Source: Spirometra erinaceieuropaei
Taxonomy: Eukaryota; Platyhelminthes; Cestoda; Diphyllobothriidea; Diphyllobothriidae
Reading direction: 5' to 3'
DNA: 64,000 nt
Assembly (NCBI GenBank): GCA_902702965.1
Contig: CACRXP010000663.1
Coordinates: 259,119-323,118, forward strand
A program made the translations under genes and the position numbers. The notes beneath the pieces are model-generated. The model had not been told where the DNA came from. It ran no database searches and worked only from the letters and a program-made list of their open reading frames with translations. Within the stretch, counting starts at the first letter, position 1, and each line of letters begins with the position of its first letter. Positions 22,612-32,500 of this stretch are shown here, one piece after another.

Positions 22612-23738
22612 ATTTGAAGCAAGCAAGGACAGCAGAATTTAATGGTACCACAAAATTTCGCGACCGCTTCTCAACTGCTGCCGGTCGTTGTATAACAGAA
22701 ATAACAAGTTAGAAAGGTACAAAGGTTTGAATTTCGACAGAGAAAATCGATGTAAAACAGCAAGGTCAACGTGTAATGCGCGTAGACTAATCGATAAAAT
22801 GGTAACTTCAAAATGCAACATGGGAATGAAAATGGGGAACTAGGCACGCCGAGGGATTTCGAAACTCAAAAGGGGTCGGGTCTACCAGGGCAAGCTGAGG
22901 TTGACCACGTGGTCTAACTGTTTACATAGGTCGGGTTTCTCCCGCCGTATATAGGCTGCCTCCAGGTAGCGCAATAACCGAGTAGTTCGTGCTCGAACTA
23001 ATACTCGAAAATACGTCTTAGGGTCAACCGAATGGCCACTATCAAGGAGATGTTTTGTAATGGAAGACCGTGGAGTCTTGTTCTCCTGCTTTAGAAGCCA
23101 TTTAGGCAGGTGCTCAACTGCTCTGGCTGCCAGTTGCCTTTGCGTTCGCCCAATGTACTTGCATCCACAAGTACATGTAAATTCGTAAACACAATTTGAC
23201 GTGGCGTACAATGGCAAGGCATCCTTCGCCCGTGGAACTTCGATAGCCTTAGTAGGGCTGCAGAAAATGAGTTAAGCTGAGTTGTAAGTTCTTTCAATAG
23301 TGCATCTCAATCGCCGCTTGATGGTAATACCAGACGTCTTTTCGAGTATTAGTTCGAGCACGAACTACTCGGTTATTGCGCTACCTGGAGGCAGCCTATA
23401 TACGGCGGGAGAAACCCGACCTATGTAAACAGTTAGACCACGTGGTCAACCTCAGCTTGCCCTGGTAGACCCGACCCCTTTTGAGTTTCGAAATCCCTCG
23501 GCATGCCTAGTTCCCCATTTTCATTCCCATGTTGCATTTTGAAGTTACCATTTTATCGATTAGTCTACGCGCATTACACGTTGACTTTGCTGTTTTACAT
23601 CGATTTTCTCTGTCGAAATTCAAACCTTTGTACCTTTCTCACTTGTTATTTCTGTTATGCAACGACCGGCAGCAGTTGAGAAGCGGTCGCGAAATTTTGT
23701 GGTACCATTAAATTCTGCTGTCCTTGCTTGCTTCAAAT
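22612..23738 (-). mobile_element. Penelope-like element fragment flanked by 400-nt inverted arms
   Basis: Left arm 22612-23011 and right arm 23339-23738 are near-perfect inverted copies of exactly 400 nt each, separated by 327 bp. The minus strand across the left arm and spacer encodes the GIY-YIG endonuclease end of a Penelope-like element (see 22882-23217), so the right arm is a reversed copy of the element's 3' end. Penelope-like elements are known for terminal repeats in direct or inverted orientation. The RT domain is missing. Confidence 0.75.
22882..23217 (-). CDS. GIY-YIG endonuclease domain of Penelope-like element (partial)
   Basis: About 110 residues open to a natural stop. The frame has the VYEFTCTCGCKYIGRTQRQL nuclease core (Tyr of the first motif, then KYIGRT with the conserved Arg), an AVEH helix, an SSITKHLLDSGHSVDP segment and the C-terminal LEAAYIRREKPDLCKQ helix expected for this endonuclease. 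It would nick target DNA during retrotransposition. It is only the C-terminal piece of the element, so not functional alone. Confidence 0.7.
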   Translation of the reverse strand: MPLYATSNCVYEFTCTCGCKYIGRTQRQLAARAVEHLPKWLLKQENKTPRSSITKHLLDSGHSVDPKTYFRVLVRARTTRLLRYLEAAYIRREKPDLCKQLDHVVNLSLPW

Positions 23739-23789
23739 ACTTCGACTTAGTTGGGGGTCCTACACCCCATCGTTGCCTATAATTTGCTA

Positions 23790-24091
23790 CCAAATAGCCA
23801 CAAGACAGAACAGTGTTATGCATGTCCTCTATCAAGTGTATTTTAACGATCAAGGGCATCGAAATTCGACAGAAGGTGTTTATACTACCTAAGTAGTAAT
23901 TTTATCAGGCGCGATTTTTCCAGATGGCCGGACAGGGACTTACTCGAAATTCGACATCGTAGCGTGACTGAAATATCTTTGAACTATGCTGTTTGGTAAT
24001 CAATATAACAGCTCAGCCTTAGTGATGCTTTCTATCCGAAAAATACATTTGGGGATTTCGGTTATCATTTCATGGGATTGGCTAGCTACTG
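23790..24091 (+). mobile_element. Foldback element, right-arm fragment
   Basis: Right-arm landmarks in eroded form (CTACCTAAGTAGTAATTTTA; AAAAATACATTTGGGGATTT; TCATTTCATGGGATTGG), ending GCTACTG. It begins about 50 bases beyond the right arm of the Penelope palindrome. Confidence 0.5.
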
Positions 24092-24369
24092 TTTGTGTGC
24101 CAAGCTACAATCAAGCAGAAATTGCCCATGCCTTCGTCCTCTACGTCTTAGATACACTGTAAAGTAATCAGAAGACGAGGTGACGAGCATACGTAGCTTT
24201 CGATAAATTATCGTCGGACCAGTACAGTTATATGGGAACGGGGTAGAATAAAAACATGTCAGCGATAAGAGAAATCGATAAAAGTTCTCCTTAAAACACA
24301 GGCGGGGTGTGGGGGAGGGGGGAGGGTAATAGCAGTCAGTGTCGGGGGCGGGGTAAGAGCGGAAGGGCG

Positions 24370-25260
24370 CGGAGATTTGAAGAGTTAGTCGACCTTTGAC
24401 CACTGTAGGCGCGGGGCCTGAACGTGGTTCTTCTGTGCGCACAAGACTGGTTTTCTTATCCTAAAGGCGGCCGCTTCCATTGTCGCTAACACGCGCTCGC
24501 CTAGTAGCTTAGGGTAGCTCGATGGGACCTTATAAATCACACGAAAAGCTTCGTTGGGGTCCACGCGATGTCCGGAATCGACCACAGGCGCGAGGATGGC
24601 GCTGCTTATGCTCCTCGTTTCGCCTTTTCTCAGCTATGCCGGGAGGTGTTCCCGTATTCTCTTGGATACGCGCCGACTCGTGCGACCAATATAACCTGTT
24701 CCACAGGAGCAAGTGAAGGGATATATGCACATTGAGGTGGTCTGCTGTGGCAACTTATTCTTACATTCTCCGCGTAAAATAGGGTAAGTAGAGAATGGTA
24801 TTTGAACCCTTGCTGCTGGGAAGGTTCGCGAGACAGCTTGATCAAGGCGTCTCCTCAGGAGTTCACTCGCAGCGTCCCCTTGGAAACGGACTTTGAGGAG
24901 CAAAGTTTTTTTTTCTGCGGTCGGTGTGACGAGTTTCATCGGTCGTTCGGCAATGTTCTTTGCGATAAACCTGTCAGGATAACAGTTTTTGCTAAGGAAG
25001 TCCTGGATGCTATCTGTTGAGCAAATTTGTCTAGCTCTGGGTGCCAAGCATCGGACTAGATTTCGTTTTTGTTGGAGGGGTACGAAATTGGCGAAGTTCG
25101 CGTATTGTCCAGACCACGTTTGCTTCCGATAGACGCTTCTTCGGATATTGTAAAGTCCGGAGACCTTACTCTTATGAACAGCTGTCCAGTAACAGGCATG
25201 GGCAGCGGGATAATGTAGTCAGAGGTCCTAATAACAGGAGACGCGGACGCCGCGTAATGC
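24370..25260 (-). pseudogene. Penelope-like element remnant 2 (RT tail plus GIY-YIG, frameshifted)
   Basis: A minus-strand frame (24634-25047) runs through RT-tail sequence to IYPFTCSCGTGYIGRTSRRV and an IREHLPA helix, then stops. The continuation (VDSGHRVDPNEAFRV, and an AAFRIRKPVLCAQK helix) is in another frame at 24385-24585. The family differs from the copy at 22.6-23.7 kb. At least one frameshift makes it a pseudogene. Confidence 0.65.
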
Positions 25261-25674
25261 AAGAAAAAATAACACTGTCCAATATGGAAATTTAAAAAAC
25301 ATTTACATCCCTCTGAAAATCATTCTCTTGGGAGTCTGTACTTTTGGGGTGTCACAGTGACTTAAAATGTCGCAAAACAAACTGGTAGTGTAAAAGAAGA
25401 ACAAACTCAGCCCATGAAGAAGGAGACACGATCGCTGGGACAACTGCTTATTTCGCCTGACGCTACGGATTTCTGGTCTAATCCATCACCAGAGACACTA
25501 GCAGACACGGGTAGTTCGTGGACAAGGGGCTGCAGTATTTATTGGATGCAGTCACCGTGCTACTGCATACCTACGAATATTCACGGCTCCCCCGCCCCTT
25601 CATCAGGGATTGTTGCACGTGGCATGATGACTGTTTGATGACTGACATTTGCATCGTTAATTGCTGCATTTGCA

Positions 25675-26140
25675 TCACGTGCGTTGGATGTTGGTGTGAT
25701 GATTGCTCGACCTTCTGATCCACCAACACTGGAGTTGGGAAGAGTGTTCACTGTGCGCTCCGCCGTGGCTAATTACTTCGCCTAGGCAAAGTCTTAGCAG
25801 TGAGTACTGAAGGGGAAGGTTATTGTAAATTTTAATGGACTGGAGGCCAATAAACCATGTCTCAAGCAGCTCCCGGTTCACGCGTTTGTCCCCTCTTGCG
25901 AGAATTTCGGACTCGTCGAATATGAATGTGTTGCCGGATTTTGCCGAATGAGCCGCAGCCTGAGAGCTGGTCTCATTTCTCCGCACCGCTGTAGCGTGTT
26001 CGGCCATTCACGCCCGGAGCTGTGCCCAGACGTGTGCATCGCCGAATTTTGATTGTGCCTTCTACCACAGCAATATTGAGGATGAGATTGGCTGGACTTA
26101 TTGACTTGGTGTTCAAATTCTTCAACAGTCATATCCAATA
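25675..26140 (-). pseudogene. Third GIY-YIG/RT C-terminal fragment
   Basis: The minus-strand frames carry AAHSAKSGNTFIFDESEIL and NRELLETWFIGLQSI, which resemble the HSxxxxHxFxFDEAxIL...RELLESWHSG tail of flatworm Penelope/RT-linked GIY-YIG proteins. Frames are split upstream of 25.9 kb, and no catalytic core is visible. Confidence 0.45.
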
Positions 26141-27148
26141 GGGTCTAATTCAAGGATTTACTACAGCTATACTGTCCCCAGAAGACTAATCTTCCGTAAC
26201 TTAAAGATTCTTCGAGCAGTTCCCACTCAGTACACTATTTCTTTGACCTTAACTTCTCAGACATGCATACTTTTTCTACTAGAAAAAGTCAGTTCCGTCA
26301 ACTGAAAATGACGGACAGCGAATGATGTCGAATACGCTCCGTTTTACATCTGGTGTTTTAGTTCAGCCAGTATTGTGGATTACTCATTCGACTCGACGTC
26401 CACCGTGTTCGAGTAAGGAGCGCTTCGATGAGGAAGACAACCAGCACGTTAAGCCACTTATTATATGTCAGACATGTACAACACCAGATCCTCTTCCACG
26501 CGCAGTCCCGCCTCGTATTTTGGGTTGTGACGGCTAGATGTGTTCTGCGATTTGACGACTGAACTGACCAGCCAGCCATGGGGAAAAGAGTCAACCTCCA
26601 TCCGAAGGCTGCATCCTTTAATACATACGGTATCTCGGACACTCGCCAATCTTAGAAGATGAAGATGCGATAGCTGGAACAAGATCGCATCCAGCGATCG
26701 CATCGTCATCTTCTGAACTGCTACCTGGAACTCGCCTGTTCGCTTCTATCAGCACTCGACAACCTCCTCCCAGACGGACCACAAGATCTGAATCAGCTAA
26801 CGAAGAAAGCAACCAGGTTTTACTAGCAATGCTACAGTCGCTTGCCTGACAAGGAGGGTGCTGAGTCATGCACCTGAAAAACGAGTTTGCGAAACCAGTC
26901 TACTCAGATGGCATTAGCTGGACCGTTAAAAGTCTACCTTGTCCGTAAGCCAGAGAACAGACTGTAACACCTTTTGAAATGCCTGGGTGAAGGAGCACGG
27001 CTCACGCCGGTCCAGATTGCGGTCCGAGTGCGGGGCGAGACGTGGACTGCACACAGACCGAGAGCACAGGTGATGAAAGCGATCAGGTCAGACACACGCC
27101 GCGACAACTGGCTGGTTGTGTTGTGGGTCAACAACTGTAACCTAGATT

Positions 27149-27300
27149 GTATAAATGCCCCCAGCAGACGTGATTTTGTGTGATTTGGCGGGGTTTTTCT
27201 GCCTGTACTTCTGCATTCAATGGAGTCTAATGGTGAGTACGCATGACGTTTGACTTCATCTTTAGTGCATTTTTTATGCCAAGTGACTTAGATTCAGATG
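27149..27300 (+). promoter_or_regulatory. Candidate TATA promoter with ATG and 34-bp micro-intron
   Basis: TATAAATGCCCC at 27149 is followed about 70 bases later by ATGGAGTCTAATG/GTGAGT, a consensus splice donor. A 34-bp intron would end at TTCATCTTTAG. Micro-introns of this size are common in flatworm genes. The spliced frame closes after about 12 codons. An unspliced ATG in the second block opens a 21-codon acidic frame, so no protein product can be assigned. Possibly the 5' end of an unrecognised or dead gene. Confidence 0.25.
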
Positions 27301-27499
27301 GCGACTTTGTTGACTTCCAGGTTGCCGACTCGTCTACTTAAGACCCAGTAAGTAGTACCTGATGGCATTCTCCTGTCATGTGGGTTAATTTTGACAAGAC
27401 GCACTATGGCCATTTTAAAAAACGATTTTTACTACAGCTGCGCAGCTTAGGGTAGGATAAATTTACTCGTTGGTGAGACTGTTCTCTTTACGCCACACT

Positions 27500-27770
27500 C
27501 CCCCTTGGCAGGTAGGTCTCATTTATAAGGATAAACAAAATCATTGAGAGGAATTCATGCCATTTAAGCAACCACTTTTACAAAGTGGAGTTTTTGCAGA
27601 CGGCTATAAAGGGGGGGGGCATTCAAATAGCGACGTTGTGGGGCGATAGACGTAGAGTTATGTTATGCTGCATGATAATCAATCTAGAAACCCCTCTTTT
27701 GTAGTCCGTGCCAATAGAAAATGCTTTTCAGAATTTCGGCCAACATTTCATGAACTGGTCACCGAAAGAA
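27500..27770 (+). mobile_element. Foldback element, right-arm fragment
   Basis: Contains GCCATTTAAGCAACCACTTT, a GTGGAGTTTTTGCAGACGGC block and AAAATGCTTTTCAGAATTTC, then the terminal CATTTCATGAACTGGTCACC. The left arm is absent. Confidence 0.5.
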
Positions 27771-28104
27771 TGATCAGTGAACAAAATGATGTTGTGTACT
27801 TTGAATTTTATATTCAATACAATAATGTAAACATCAAAAAGGTCGAAAAAATTAGGACCTTGTTCAAGCATCATTCCCTTTTGAAATGGTTACCCATGTA
27901 CTAGACATTTCCAAAGGTATCACTGAAATCTTAATGACAGTTTAATTCATCTTCAGTTACCGTTTTATGTCCTAATCTGGAACCAAAGCTAGAAGTCCTT
28001 TTACAATAGAAGTCGATATTGAAGACCAGAGCCACATTAAGATCAGCGCATAAATGCAACGCTTGGAAAAAAGACCTGGTAATAAGCTGACCATTGTAAA
28101 TCGC

Positions 28105-28145
28105 TGCCATTCCAGTCTCCATTGTCTTTGTCGGTAATGTCACTT
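28105..28145 (+). repeat. SINE tail fragment
   Basis: The block CCATTCCAGTCTCCATTGTC and following TTTGTCGGTAATGTCAC match the tail of the tRNA-derived SINE at 8185-8227. No tRNA-like head is present. Confidence 0.5.
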
Positions 28146-28984
28146 CGCCGGCGTGCGGCTGCTGGTTGATTTCGAGAGAGAGTCCGTAAGGCAAAACGGG
28201 ACGAGTGATTTCCGTAACACGATCAGCAAACGACCTTCTACCAATCACCGCATTGCTACTGAAGGCTGACCACATCTAACTACTGAAATTTTGCGCTCCA
28301 TAGGAAGGTTAGATTTAAAAATTGCTGAATCATCCCGCACTGGTTCGCCTCTTTAAGAGCATAATGAAGCTATTTTCACAATTCGACCGCAACCTATATT
28401 TGCGCATAGGAATTCGCAGTCGGGATGAATGTTTGGCAATTAAATCGCATACTTCCGAAAACTGGCCAACTCTGCGTCGTTTGCTTTTCAGTAGTTCAGG
28501 TACTCGATCTGGTGGATATGAACAGAAAGGGGCCATACTGATGATATTTCTTGTGTTTTTATTGACTCTCTACGTAAAAGTGCTGGACCACTGAAAGAAA
28601 TCCTTCCCAACGATTTTAAATTAGCCTGTTCAATTTGGAGACAAATTCTCAATCACCCTCTAAAGTAAAGTATCAAATGAACAACTAGGTTATGTAGGCT
28701 AGTTGTTCTCGGACGATCAGCTTGATAAATATTTTAAACAAATTTGTTTTCCCTTCTAAGGGTCTGTACATTCAAACTCCGGACATAATACACATTCCTT
28801 CAGTCGATCAATATCCGATGCCAAAGAGATGTTGCTAACTTGTTCTTTTCCACGAGCAGGTCCTTACATACCTTGGGGGAAAATGTAAAAAATGCTTAAA
28901 ACCTTAAAAAAACCTATGCCCTGCCAACTCAATCTCAGAATATATGTCAGTCTGTCGGAGGACTGTTGTCAAAATTGCTCTGAA

Positions 28985-29515
28985 ATGGTGTCCATGTACC
29001 ACTCCAAGAGTATGAGAGCTACAGATGGCCCCACAGGCGTTTGTTTAGCCATGCCATCTGGCTTCATTGTAGAGGTCTCCCCGCAAGACAGCTGCCGGAG
29101 CGTGCTTACTGGGCTGCTTGAGGAACCGACGGATGTGTGCTGCGGCCCCCTGCTGGGTGAGAGACTGACTGAGCTGTTGCATCAACGTCAGGCCGAAGAC
29201 TCCGCCTTTGCGGATTCCACAGCAGTCATCCAACAGACCATCAGAGTAGAGCCGGAGCCGGGGACTGTGGGCTGGGGAACGCAGTGCGTGGATTCGGAGG
29301 AGGAGCCTCAGCGCTTGACCTTTCGGGAGCTGAAGGCGCTCGTAGACACGGCGGCCGCGAGACTACAGACGCAGCTGGTCGATCTGCCGTTCATCAGGGA
29401 CCTGACCGACTGTGCAGAGCTGTCGAGTGAGAGACGAGCGCAGCTTGAGCGATTACAGGAACGCAGTTTGGTCATCATCTGCATGCCGGCATGCTTGGAC
29501 CGCGTCGTGATCCAG
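28985..29515 (+). CDS. NRPS plus copy, exon 1
   Basis: This exon of 531 nt ends CAG/GTAAGA in phase 0. It encodes the unrecognised N-terminal segment and the beginning of the adenylation domain (LTFRELKALVDTAAARLQ; SLVIICMPAC). The open frame extends upstream to 28892, with a candidate acceptor AATCTCAG at 28931-28938, so 28939 is an alternative exon start. About 600 bp upstream of the exon also align with the minus copy. Confidence 0.85.
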
Positions 29516-32500
29516 GTAAGAAGAGTTGCTTTTTTTCTGTGAAAACACGCAGTTAGTCTTTTTAACCTATGCGCTGTCAAACATGCGGATCTTAGGCCAT
29601 GTCTGACGTTTGCTTCAAAGACTGCTTTGGATGTTACGAGTAGCCATCTCATTTCTATCTACTTCAACTCCTCTATGACCTCTTCGATTTTGTGCTTTTC
29701 TTTAGGCAATAAAAATGAGGATTTAATTCCAATGACTGTAAACTATAACCGCATTTCATTATTTGACACGAATCCTTAAACCCCTTATCATTATCAGTTC
29801 CAGTTATCAGGGTGATGAAATGTACAGAGAGTGTCGTGTGCTTACCTCTCCCAACTGTACCTCCTGAAATCTTGACTGCAATCTTGAAATACAATTTAGA
29901 TTAGAGAATCATTCAGGTTGGTTTATAATAACGATTAAAGGCAAGCATACACAGCAGAATTCACTGGAGCCAACAAATTACGGGATCGCTAATCAGCTGT
30001 AACCTGTAGCTGTATAATAGATATAACGAATGAGAAAGATACAGAGATTTAAACTACCACAGAGAAAGTCATCGTTCACTGCACGCCGACCAATCAATTA
30101 AATACTAACTTAAAATTACAACTTAGGAAAGAAAGTTGGGAAGTTAGCACGCAGTGGGGGTGGGTTTTTATCGTACCATTTTATTGGCTAGTCAGCTTGC
30201 AGTAAACGACGATCTTGCTGTTTTGTCGAAGTTCAAGTCTGCCTATCCTTCTCATTCGTTATCTCTATTATGCAACGACAGGTCGCAGTTGACAAGTCAC
30301 CGCGAAATTTGTTGGTTCCAATAAATTCTGTGTATGCTTGCTTCAGATTCACGGGGACATATTGTTTCAAACAATGCTTAGCATGCAACATAATTCCTAT
30401 ATATTTCTGCGACGCCAAGATGCTACATTCTGAATGAGCTTTTTTCCGGTAGCCTTCACTGGGTAACAATGACTGCTTGAGCTGGAGAAATTTTCTGCTT
30501 TGATTTTTGATTTTTTGATAAAGCGAAATATATTTTGTAGTAAACATGCAAGAAAAGGCAAGAAAATTTGTCAGCATTTTTGCGAGCAGTTAAGGCAAAC
30601 CTATGATGGAATAAGTGCTTCTTTTCAATCGTCCTTAATAACTGCTTTATTGATAACAAAAGGTCAAGCGTTCTTGAACGTGTAGCAGCCTCTAATGGAG
30701 GCGTTTGCTTTTTGCCCAAGTTATGCTGTCTGGAGGTCTCGAGTTATTTTGCATCGGAAACCCGGAAACATTGTAAGCAAGAACTGTCGACAACCCCCGC
30801 AACTAGAATACATGAGCCGCCTTTAGATATCGATCGTTCTCGTCGATTCTTCGATAGTCCTCTTATAGAAAGCAAGGTAAAAAAAACTAATTCTTGCACT
30901 CATTTAATAGCAAATCACGTCCTTTTGGAATTTTATGCCGAAAAGGTTATATTTGGGTTTTAAAGGAGTTTTCCAGTTCCCGAATAATTCCGAGCTCGAT
31001 CTGCTGTTCCATTTGCGTTTTGCGTTTACAGACCACAGACTGAATAGTTTCCGTCTATGGAAAGTCATGCATTCCTCTATCTCTTCAAGAAGACACCATA
31101 CACAGCTCACGAAATTTTGCATTGCGTGTGGACTATTACGTATACTTAATAAGGCGAATTGTGAACGGACGTTCAGTTTATTTATTTTTTTTTTTTTGAG
31201 GGGGCACTTTTCGGTCCTTAAAATTCTCATAATTACAATCTTTTTAAAACCCTAAGATACGCTTCCTCTGGTATAAGCCTTAAAGAAAACCTAATTTTCT
31301 ACCAACTACGTGCAAGAAAGTATATGTTTGTGCTTGTTTTCTATAAAATGTTTTTTGTACTTATATGAGCATCAAAAACCAAGGTAAAAACACCCTACCT
31401 AAGTAGTCATTGTTCACTGAGTGTGGCGTTTGTAGGCTACCAAAAGGAAGCGCTTTCATAAATCGGCATCCTGTCGTGAGCGAAATAGACACTGCGATTA
31501 TTCCGCACTTTAATCAGTATTACAGACCTATTTGATCAATCCTTCTGGATTAAAAATTCATTTTCATAATTTCCGTTAATGCTTTATGAGACAGGTCATT
31601 CACTGCAGGTCAACAAATAACCCTGGACCACGCATTCAGTGTAGCTGCTTCGAAATGACAGTTCGACAACCTATGTCATCTGTTAGCTGAGGAGTACAGT
31701 TGTTCATCTCCATGACACTGAATTGACCAATCGGAGTTCAGCTGTTTGTTTATGTTTAGCGGGATAGTAGAGTCGTGCAGCTGATATCTGGATGCATGCA
31801 CTGAACTTCTAAACTTTACTGGATGCACCGCTCTCGACAGGGCCTCGCTCAGATTGACCTTCAGCCATACTGTAATCAGTGTTGGCTAACCTGAAAATTC
31901 TGGAGGCCTTAACTACGGCATAGCATTTTTTGGCCTTCAAATCGTGCAATACTTTTGAAAATTCCAAATCGGAAACGCATCGTATCTCCTCTAACGCCTC
32001 CTTACAGTCAGCAGTTTTTTTTGATTTTGAAGAGCGGTGGACGGACACCAGAGTAAATTATTATCACCCATGATTAGGCCTTGGTAAACAAATCTTCATT
32101 TTGAAGACTATTCATCATCAGGCCTGCACCGTCATATAAGGGAGGATGGAATAGCAAAGTTTAGATAGCCAATAAACAGTAAGTACAGTGGGTGACCGAT
32201 CTCATAGAATGTTCGCCGAAATTCTGAAATGCGTTTTCGATTAGGAAGGATTACCTAGGTGGGGTTGTAATTTTGCTTAACAAACAACAAATTCCCATAG
32301 TATTTCAGACTGCCCATGATGTCGGCTTTTGAATGAACTTCTTTTCGACCTCCCATAAAAGCCACACTTGGTGAAAAAGCGACTACTCAAGTAGCATGCA
32401 TTTTTCGCAATGATTACCGATGGTCCTATAAATTCAACTATTTCTTATGGAAAACATGCGCAAAATATGCTTTCTTTTACTTGTTTGGTAGAAAATAACA

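Larger units (their letters stand above)
15070..28350. other. Region between the two NRPS gene heads, repeat-filled
   Basis: About 13 kb between the recognisable upstream edges of the inverted duplication. It contains Penelope-like remnants on the minus strand (22.6-26.1 kb), composite repeats (18398-18755, 19790-20245), foldback elements, a tRNA-like unit and a candidate TATA promoter with a micro-intron (27149-27300). Nothing at 15.1-16.9 kb could be identified. No protein-coding gene is supported. Confidence 0.6.

Noticed and set aside
27290..27345. Short acidic frame MPSDLDSDGDFVDFQVAD as a transposase start
   Set aside because: Only 21 codons and no downstream transposase sequence.
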